Assembly: GCA_963674955.2 (NCBI GenBank)
Contig: CAXXKR010000004.1
Location: 248,001 to 312,000, forward strand
DNA length: 64,000 bases
Direction: 5' to 3'
From: G963674955 sp963674955
GTDB lineage: Bacteria; Desulfobacterota; Desulfovibrionia; Desulfovibrionales; Desulfovibrionaceae
Below are positions 57,694-64,000 of this stretch, piece after piece (the stretch's first letter is position 1; each line of letters opens with the position of its first letter). The notes below the pieces were generated by a model, which saw nothing but the letters and a program-made list of their open reading frames with translations, made no database searches and had not been told where the DNA came from. Position numbers and translations under genes: made by a program.

Positions 57694-59301
57694 TTGAGCA
57701 ACCAGAATAATAAAAATAAGAAACAGAAGAAAATCAAGCTCGCCACAAAATCCCCGCATGTGGAGCATTTCATGCCCATGCTGGAGGCCTTCCAGGCACG
57801 TGACGAACTGAACGACGTATTCAAGACCAGGGTTGAAAAGGCCTGTTTTCTTCTTGATGAGAATGTTCCCCTTTATCCCAACGACTTTGTCAAAGACACC
57901 GACGTTCAGGACATACTGGACGAATATGAGTCTCTTGACGGCGAAGAACTTGAAAAGCTTGGTAAAACCTTTTCCGTGGCAGGGCGCGTGGTTTCTTTCC
58001 GTTCCTTCGGCAAGGCGACCTTTCTGCACGTCAAGGACTGTACTGGCGACATCCAGATATTTGTCTCCAGGGACGAGCTTGGGGCTGAGGCCTACACGCT
58101 GTTCAAGAAATCCGACATCGGCGACATCGTCGGCGTGGTGGGCGACCTGTTCAGGACCAAGACCGACGAGTTGACCCTCCGGGCCCAGAGCTTCAAGCTC
58201 GTGACCAAGTCCATGCGTCCCCTGCCGGAAAAATATCACGGCCTGAAGGACGTGGAGACCCGTTACCGCCAGCGTTACGTCGACCTCATCGTCACGCCCA
58301 AGACAACGGAAATCTTCAAGAAACGCACAAAGATCGTGCGCATGATGCGCAACTATCTGGACGCCAGGGGCTTCATGGAAGTGGAAACGCCCATGATGCA
58401 GGCCATTCCCGGCGGCGCCACGGCCAAGCCCTTCGAGACCCACCACAACGCCCTGGACATGAAGCTTTTTATGCGCATCGCGCCGGAGCTTTATCTCAAG
58501 CGGCTGCTGGTGGGCGGGTTTGAAAAGGTCTACGAGATCAACCGCAACTTCAGGAACGAGGGCATCTCCACCCAGCACAACCCGGAATTCACCATGCTGG
58601 AGTTCTACTGGGCCTATGCCAACTTCTACCAGCTCATGGACTTGACCGAAGACCTCTTCGCCACCCTGGCAAGGGAAGTTTGCGGCTCCACCATAATAGA
58701 ATACCAGGGCCAGACCATCGACCTGACTCCGGGCAAATGGAAAAGGCTCACCTTTCACGATTCACTGGAAGAGATCGGCGGTATAGCCCCCGAGGACTAC
58801 AGGGACTACGAGAAGTGCAAGGCTTTGGTAAAGAGCAAGGGCGAGAAGGTGGTCGAGGGCGAGAAGCTGGCCAAGCTCCAGGAAAAGCTTTTTGATGTCA
58901 TGGTCGAGGACAAGCTGGTCCAGCCGCATTTCATATACCATTATCCGACTGAAATTTCGCCGCTTTCCAGGCGCAACGAGGAGTCTCCGGAGGTCACGGA
59001 CAGGTTTGAGCTGTTCATGACCGGCCGCGAGATGGCCAACGCCTTTTCCGAGCTCAACGATCCCGTGGACCAGCGTTCCAGGTTCGAGGACCAGGTCAAG
59101 GAGAAGGAAGCCGGAGACGACGAGGCGCACATGATGGACGAGGATTACGTCAGGGCGCTGGAATACGGCATGCCCCCGGCCGCGGGCCAGGGCATCGGCA
59201 TCGACCGCCTGGTCATGCTGCTTACGGACAGCGCCAGCATCAGAGAGGTTATCCTGTTTCCCCTGCTGAAACGCGAAGGCGGGGCAGGGGCGGGATCGTG
59301 A
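57694..59301 (+). CDS. lysS: Lysyl-tRNA synthetase, class II
   Basis: 535 residues if translation begins at TTG 57694 (GGAG 10 bp upstream); TTG 57679 and ATG 57771 are alternatives, and the first ATG still leaves a complete enzyme. The anticodon-binding OB fold (VAGRVVSFRSFGKATFLHVK) is followed by class II motif 2 (NRNFRNEGISTQHNPEFTML) and motif 3 (GQGIGIDRLVMLL). The N-terminus is rich in Asn/Lys. It is the first gene of a run with lolC/E (10 bp later), lolD and bamA. Confidence 0.96.
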   Translation: MSNQNNKNKKQKKIKLATKSPHVEHFMPMLEAFQARDELNDVFKTRVEKACFLLDENVPLYPNDFVKDTDVQDILDEYESLDGEELEKLGKTFSVAGRVVSFRSFGKATFLHVKDCTGDIQIFVSRDELGAEAYTLFKKSDIGDIVGVVGDLFRTKTDELTLRAQSFKLVTKSMRPLPEKYHGLKDVETRYRQRYVDLIVTPKTTEIFKKRTKIVRMMRNYLDARGFMEVETPMMQAIPGGATAKPFETHHNALDMKLFMRIAPELYLKRLLVGGFEKVYEINRNFRNEGISTQHNPEFTMLEFYWAYANFYQLMDLTEDLFATLAREVCGSTIIEYQGQTIDLTPGKWKRLTFHDSLEEIGGIAPEDYRDYEKCKALVKSKGEKVVEGEKLAKLQEKLFDVMVEDKLVQPHFIYHYPTEISPLSRRNEESPEVTDRFELFMTGREMANAFSELNDPVDQRSRFEDQVKEKEAGDDEAHMMDEDYVRALEYGMPPAAGQGIGIDRLVMLLTDSASIREVILFPLLKREGGAGAGS

Positions 59302-59311
59302 GGCCCATGAG

Positions 59312-60541
59312 ATGAGTTTCGAGTCCTTCATCGCACTGAGATACCTGTTCGCGCTGCGCAGGCAGTCGTTCATCTCGGTTATTTCCCTTTTCGCCGTATG
59401 CGGCGTGGCCATCGGCGTGGCCTCCCTCATAGTGGTCATCGGCGTGATGAACGGCTTTACCCAGGATTTGAGGGACAAGATTCTGGGCGTCAACGCCCAC
59501 ATAATCGTCGGAGGCTTGGCTGGAGGCATCAAGGATTACCGCCAGTTGTCCGATGACACGTCCAAGGTGCCCGGAGTGACCGGCGTCACGCCCTTTGTCT
59601 ATTCCGAGGTCATGCTTTCCACTCCCGGCGGAGTGAAGGGCGTGGTGCTCAGGGGCATCGACCCGAATACGTCCGGCAGCGTGTTGAACATCGAGAACGA
59701 CATGGTGGAAGGAAACGTTGAAAGCCTGAACCAGCCGGGAGGACTGCCCGGAGTGATCATCGGCTCGGAACTGGCCAGAAGACTGGGGCTGGGAGTCGGT
59801 GCGCCGGTGCATCTGCTTTCTCCCACGGGACAGCGTAGCGCTGCCGGTTTCACGCCCAAGATTTTGAATTTCAGGGTGGCCGGGATATTCAGGACCGGAA
59901 TGTTCGAGTACGACTCCACCCTGGGCTACGTGAGTCTTGCCTCCGCCCAGAAACTGCTTGGCTTCAAGGGTGATCTGGTCACCGGCCTCGAGGTTCACGT
60001 GGACGATATCTACGCGGTGGCGGAAATAGGGCAGGCGATCAAGGATTCGATCAAGATTTCGCCGGTATACGTGCGCAACTGGCAGGAAATGAACGCCAAT
60101 CTCTTTGCCGCCCTGCAATTGGAAAAAACAGCCATGTTCATCATTTTGGCCATGATCGTCCTGGTCGGTTCCTTCAGCATCGTGACCACGCTGGTCATGC
60201 TGGTGATGCAGAAGACCAGGGACATAGCGATAATGATGTCGCTCGGCGCGGAGACCAGGAGCATCAGGCGGATTTTCATGTTTCAGGGAACGTTCATCGG
60301 CGCGGTGGGCACCCTGATCGGTTACGCCCTGGGAATACCGGTCAGTCTGCTGTTGAAAAAATATCAGTTCATCAAGTTGCCCAGTGACGTGTATCCTATG
60401 GATTTTTTGCCGGTGAAGCTGGAGTTCGTGGACATGGCGCTGATCGGAGTCGCCGCATTTTTGTTGTGTTTTTTGGCGACATTGTACCCGGCCCGCAGGG
60501 CCGCGAGCTTGAACCCCAGCGATGCCTTGCGTTATGAGTAG
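59312..60541 (+). CDS. lolC: Lipoprotein-releasing ABC transporter permease (LolC/E type)
   Basis: 409 residues. N-terminal helix (SVISLFAVCGVAIGVASLIVV), a large periplasmic domain (about 50-270) and three C-terminal helices of the MacB/FtsX kind (AMIVLVGSFSIVTTLVMLVMQKTRD; MSLGA; ARRAASLNPSDALRYE). It extracts outer-membrane lipoproteins from the inner membrane with LolD. Only one such permease gene is present, so it may act as a homodimer (LolF-like). The lolD start overlaps its last 8 bp. Confidence 0.92.
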   Translation: MSFESFIALRYLFALRRQSFISVISLFAVCGVAIGVASLIVVIGVMNGFTQDLRDKILGVNAHIIVGGLAGGIKDYRQLSDDTSKVPGVTGVTPFVYSEVMLSTPGGVKGVVLRGIDPNTSGSVLNIENDMVEGNVESLNQPGGLPGVIIGSELARRLGLGVGAPVHLLSPTGQRSAAGFTPKILNFRVAGIFRTGMFEYDSTLGYVSLASAQKLLGFKGDLVTGLEVHVDDIYAVAEIGQAIKDSIKISPVYVRNWQEMNANLFAALQLEKTAMFIILAMIVLVGSFSIVTTLVMLVMQKTRDIAIMMSLGAETRSIRRIFMFQGTFIGAVGTLIGYALGIPVSLLLKKYQFIKLPSDVYPMDFLPVKLEFVDMALIGVAAFLLCFLATLYPARRAASLNPSDALRYE

Positions 60542-61220
60542 CAAGACGATATATCGTTTGGTTAACGTGGGTAAGGACTTTTTCGGACCCACGGAGAAGA
60601 TAGAAGTGCTCAAACGGATCGACCTGGAGGTCGAATCCGGAGAGTCCATTGCCATACTTGGAGCCTCCGGCTCCGGCAAGACGACGCTCTTACATATACT
60701 TGGTACTCTGGATTCGGCCAGCAGGGGGGAAGTGTATTTCTCCGGCAAGAATCTCGGTACCGCAGGAGCCAAGTTCAAGGCCAGGCTGCGCAACGGCGAG
60801 ATCGGATTTGTTTTTCAATTCCATCATCTCCTGCCGGAGTTCAGCACATTGGAAAATGTGGCCATGCCCGGAATCATAGCCGGGAAGAGCAGGGGGCAGG
60901 CGCTGGATATGGCCCGCAACGCCCTCAAACTGGTTGATCTTGAACACAGGACGGAACACAAGGTCACCACCCTTTCGGGTGGCGAAAGACAAAGGGCGGC
61001 CATCGCCCGCGCGATTTTGCTCAGGCCCAAGGTCCTACTGGCCGACGAACCTACCGGAAACCTTGATGTGAGGACCGGTGAAATAGTTGGAAAGCTCCTG
61101 GTTGACTTGAATGAAGAACTGGGAATGACGTTTGTAGTCGTTACACATAACAGAGAATTGGCCTGCATGATGCAGCGCCGCTATGAGTTGCGTTCAGGAG
61201 AACTCTATGCCCAGCCGTAA
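60534..61220 (+). CDS. lolD: Lipoprotein-releasing system ATP-binding protein
   Basis: 228 residues. Walker A GASGSGKTTLLH, LolD/MacB-type Q loop (FVFQFHHLLPEF), signature TLSGGERQRAAIARAI, Walker B PKVLLADEPTGNLD. Supplies energy to the Lol permease. Start ATG at 60534 within the lolC 3' end. The bamA start overlaps it by 14 bp. Confidence 0.95.
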   Translation: MSSKTIYRLVNVGKDFFGPTEKIEVLKRIDLEVESGESIAILGASGSGKTTLLHILGTLDSASRGEVYFSGKNLGTAGAKFKARLRNGEIGFVFQFHHLLPEFSTLENVAMPGIIAGKSRGQALDMARNALKLVDLEHRTEHKVTTLSGGERQRAAIARAILLRPKVLLADEPTGNLDVRTGEIVGKLLVDLNEELGMTFVVVTHNRELACMMQRRYELRSGELYAQP

Positions 61221-63948
61221 ATCTCGGTCCCGCTTGGTTGCAGTATCCCTGCTTTTTACCTTGACCCTGCCTTTGCTGGCGGTTTCGGCTTTTGCCGCCG
61301 ATTCCCCGGAGGACGCCAAGATAGCAGTGCTTCCATTCCAGGTTAACGCTGGCGACGACCTTGCCTATCTCAAGGACAGTCTGCCTGAACTCATCGGCGA
61401 CCGGCTTCGCGACGCCGGGTTTGCCGTTATCGGCCAGGATGTGGTCGGGCAGGCCATGGAAAGCAAGGGCATCAGGGCTCTGGATATCAGTTCCGCCAAG
61501 GAGGTCGCTCTCCTTGCCCAGGCGACATTCGCGGTTTACGGCAGTTTCAGCCAGGTGGGAGAGACTCTCAGTCTGGACGCAAGACTTGTGGACGCCTTCG
61601 GAATCAGGCCTACGGTGCCCATCTACGTGACCAAGGAAGGGATGATAAATCTGCTTCCGGCCGTTGACGAGCTGGTGGACAACATGCGCTCGGATTTGTT
61701 GCGCAAGGAAAAGATAGTCGAGCTTGAAGTCGAGGGAACCCAGGTCCTGGACAAGGATGTCGTGCTCATGCGCCTTACCGTTCAGAAAGGGGACATCTAC
61801 ATTCCTCGCGTCATGAGCGCCGAACTGAAGAATGTTTACGATCTCGGATATTTCGACGATGTGCAATTGGATGTTTCCGATGTGGCCGGAGGCAAGCGCA
61901 TTGTTTTCAAAATCAAGGAGAAACCGCGCATTCAGGCTCTCGGAGTCAGGGGTGCGGACGCCATCGACACCGACGATATTCTGGAGGCCGTATCCACCAA
62001 GATGGGCGCGGTTCTCAACCTCAAGGTCCTTGCCGACGACATCCGCCTGATCCGCGAGATGTACCGCAACGAGGGACATTACAACGCCAAGGTCAGCCAT
62101 CTGGTTGAAGACACCGGCACAGGCCAGGCCCGGCTCACCTATGTGATTGAAGAGGGGAGCAAACTCTACATCGAAGACATAGTGATCCAGGGTGCGGAAG
62201 TGCTCGATCCTGACGACATAAAGGATTATCTGGCCCTCAAGGAGCGCGGGATACTGTCCTGGTTCACGGGCAGCGGCGTGCTCAACGAGGAGTTCCTGCA
62301 AAGGGACGCCGCGGCCATCATGGCCTACTACGCAGATCGCGGTTTTCTCAATGCCCAGGTTGGAAGTCCTGAAGTTGAAATCGGCGAAGACGGCATAAAG
62401 GTGATTTTCAGCGTTGTGGAGGGGGACAGGTTCAAGCTCGGGAAAGTGGATTTCGAAGGCGACCTGATCACTGATCCCGGCAAGCTCAACACCGTCATCA
62501 AAAGTGACGATCTTGCCAGGGAGAACGACTATCTGAATCGTTCCGTGATGCGCGATGATATCCAGAGTCTTGTCAACCATTACAACAATTTCGGCTATGC
62601 CTACGCAGAGGCTGATGTCCGGGCCAAGGACAATCCTGAGACCAAGGTCGTGGATTTGACCTTTATCCTGTCCAAACATCAGAAGGTGCATGTGCGCCGG
62701 GTCCAGATCGAAGGCAACACCAAGACCCGCGACAACGTCATCCTCAGGGAGCTTGAGCTTGCCGACGGCGATCAGTTCAGCGGCGACGGATTGCGCAATT
62801 CCATCGACAACCTTGACAGCCTCGACTATTTCGGAGCTGTGGACATAGAGCCTGTTCCCACAGGCGATCCCGATGAAATGGATCTCAAGGTCAAGGTCAA
62901 GGAGAAGGCCACAGGCCAGGTTGGCGGCGGTGTGGGCTGGTCCACGTATTCCGGGCCATACATCGGTGCCCAGATTTCGGAGAGGAACCTTTTCGGAAAG
63001 GGCTACGGGCTCAGCTTTCAAGGCGGTTTCAGCGGCAAGGGGAACACCTTTAGTCTGAGCTTCAAGAATCCCAGGATAAACGATTCAGATCTCGGGTTTA
63101 GCGTTACGGCCCATCGCAAGACGGAAGAAACCTACTCCTATGACAAGGATTCCATCGGCGGCACGGTCAGTTTCTACTATCCCCTGGGTGAACATACCGG
63201 GATGAGCTTTGGCTATTCTCTGGATTCCTACGAGATTTACGATATTGATGATGACGCTTCCGATGCGCTTAAGGAAGACGAAGGCCATCACCTGGAAAGC
63301 TCAGGTTTTCTGACCATGACCAGGTCGACCATCAACAAGCGCTACAGCCCGTCGGACGGCTCCATCTACAGCTTTTCCTTCGGCATGGGCGGCGGGATAT
63401 TCCTCGGCGACGACAACTACGTCAAATACGTTTTCCAGGCGGACAACTACTTTCCGCTTATCGGCAAGGACAGTCTCGTCTTTCACATGACGAACCACAT
63501 AGGTGTGATCCACGAGAACTTCGGAGACGACGATATCCCTCTGGGCACCCGTTTCTATCTCGGTGGGATCAATTCCATCAGAGGTTACGACACCAAGAAG
63601 GTCTCTCCTCTGGATGATGACGGCGAAAGGATCGGCGGCAACAAGGAATTCTTCACCAACCTCGAGTTCATCGTTCCCATCGACAGAGACATGGGCATAT
63701 CCGCCGTTGCCTTTTTCGACGCAGGCAACGCCTGGAAAGAGGGCGACCAATTCTTCAGCGAACCCACGATGCCGAACAATCTGGTTGATACCGAAGCTCC
63801 GGCTCTTGGCCTGTACAAGAGCGTGGGCGGTGGATTACGTTGGCTGTCGCCCATGGGCCCGCTGCGCTTTGAATACGGTTACGGGCTTGACGACCTGTAC
63901 GACAGCAAGTGCAGCCAGTTCGAGTTTTCAATGGGACAGAGCTTCTAG
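61207..63948 (+). CDS. bamA: Outer membrane protein assembly factor BamA, with an N-terminal TolB-like domain
   Basis: 913 residues from the ATG at 61207 (AGGAG 6 bp upstream). Signal peptide to about residue 31 (AFAA), then about 150 residues (KIAVLPFQVNAGDDLAYLKD to MRSDLLRK) that look like a TolB-N/FlgO-type fold rather than a POTRA domain. Repeated POTRA-like units follow, from about residue 178 (VELEVEG) to about 560 (RRVQIEGNTKTRDNVILREL). The last 340 residues are the beta-barrel (NRF-type turns; GTRFYLGGINSIRGYD), ending in Phe (GQSF) as needed for insertion. It folds and inserts outer-membrane proteins. After 63,948 only 52 bases remain, with no visible gene. Confidence 0.94.
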   Translation: MPSRKSRSRLVAVSLLFTLTLPLLAVSAFAADSPEDAKIAVLPFQVNAGDDLAYLKDSLPELIGDRLRDAGFAVIGQDVVGQAMESKGIRALDISSAKEVALLAQATFAVYGSFSQVGETLSLDARLVDAFGIRPTVPIYVTKEGMINLLPAVDELVDNMRSDLLRKEKIVELEVEGTQVLDKDVVLMRLTVQKGDIYIPRVMSAELKNVYDLGYFDDVQLDVSDVAGGKRIVFKIKEKPRIQALGVRGADAIDTDDILEAVSTKMGAVLNLKVLADDIRLIREMYRNEGHYNAKVSHLVEDTGTGQARLTYVIEEGSKLYIEDIVIQGAEVLDPDDIKDYLALKERGILSWFTGSGVLNEEFLQRDAAAIMAYYADRGFLNAQVGSPEVEIGEDGIKVIFSVVEGDRFKLGKVDFEGDLITDPGKLNTVIKSDDLARENDYLNRSVMRDDIQSLVNHYNNFGYAYAEADVRAKDNPETKVVDLTFILSKHQKVHVRRVQIEGNTKTRDNVILRELELADGDQFSGDGLRNSIDNLDSLDYFGAVDIEPVPTGDPDEMDLKVKVKEKATGQVGGGVGWSTYSGPYIGAQISERNLFGKGYGLSFQGGFSGKGNTFSLSFKNPRINDSDLGFSVTAHRKTEETYSYDKDSIGGTVSFYYPLGEHTGMSFGYSLDSYEIYDIDDDASDALKEDEGHHLESSGFLTMTRSTINKRYSPSDGSIYSFSFGMGGGIFLGDDNYVKYVFQADNYFPLIGKDSLVFHMTNHIGVIHENFGDDDIPLGTRFYLGGINSIRGYDTKKVSPLDDDGERIGGNKEFFTNLEFIVPIDRDMGISAVAFFDAGNAWKEGDQFFSEPTMPNNLVDTEAPALGLYKSVGGGLRWLSPMGPLRFEYGYGLDDLYDSKCSQFEFSMGQSF

Positions 63949-64000
63949 GCCGTGCGGAAGGTTGTGGCCGCTTGAATGAAATTCTAGTCCTTGGTAAGAG

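Noticed and set aside
57589..58758. Antisense open frame of 389 codons over lysS
   Set aside because: Shadow of the synthetase gene.
59249..60793. Antisense open frame of 514 codons over lolC and lolD
   Set aside because: Shadow; no ribosome-binding site or domain.
61141..63021. Antisense open frame of 626 codons over bamA
   Set aside because: Opposite a well-supported gene; composition-driven.

Overview
The window looks like a chromosomal segment of a GC-rich, anaerobic, sulfate-reducer-type deltaproteobacterium (Desulfovibrionales-like). Grounds: a selenocysteine formate dehydrogenase with its maturation genes, an aldehyde:ferredoxin oxidoreductase with a tungstate transporter, many two-component systems, an outer-membrane assembly block, and sigma-54 control elements. 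The assignment to order is inference from gene content; no rRNA is present.

Layout. (1) 1-14,982: a light-damage trio (DUF523/DUF1722 protein, SDR-DUF2867 protein, class II photolyase), a heme-c sensor kinase, an iron alcohol dehydrogenase, endonuclease IV with a membrane-anchored partner, a His-rich metal exporter with a MarR regulator, a hybrid kinase broken by a frameshift, a small secreted protein and a VPxPA-CTERM surface protein. (2) 15,386-18,811: a kinase-regulator-kinase-regulator operon behind a possible sigma-54 promoter. (3) 18,864-26,442: a membrane-bound sigma-54 activator with a GAFTEA loop, divergent from a near-perfect -24/-12 promoter that heads an operon of a small membrane protein, a TauE/SafE permease, a secreted protein, a receiver and a PEP-synthase-like protein lacking the usual C-terminal barrel. 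(4) 26,508-31,478: a CII-like DNA-binding protein, a chimeric gene relic (chemoreceptor N-terminus joined to a receiver C-terminus), and a lipoprotein/kinase/receiver-STAS operon.

(5) 31,561-53,897 is a molybdenum/tungsten region of about 22 kb: fdhD-moeA, fdhE-moaA-(transposase-like)-small ORF-fdhA(Sec)-fdhB, mobB, mobA, tupABC-moaE, moaC, a MogA-like protein, a MobB/Fe-S fusion, moeA, a MoeA/periplasmic-binding-fold fusion, moaD-moeB, and aor divergent from an unrecognised 191-residue protein. Together they import tungstate, build pterin, insert metal, add nucleotide, sulfurate and deliver cofactor to FDH and AOR. Three MoeA-type and two MobB-type proteins suggest separate Mo and W branches (inference).

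(6) 53,979-57,414 is an AT-rich accessory patch against the 3' end of a tRNA-Asn gene: an hsp20 tail, three related SRPBCC-like genes (one clearly a pseudogene), a membrane protein and att-like repeats. (7) 57,694-63,948 returns to core genes: lysS, lolC/E, lolD and bamA.

Starts were chosen by ribosome-binding site and family length. Long antisense open frames over high-GC genes were left out.
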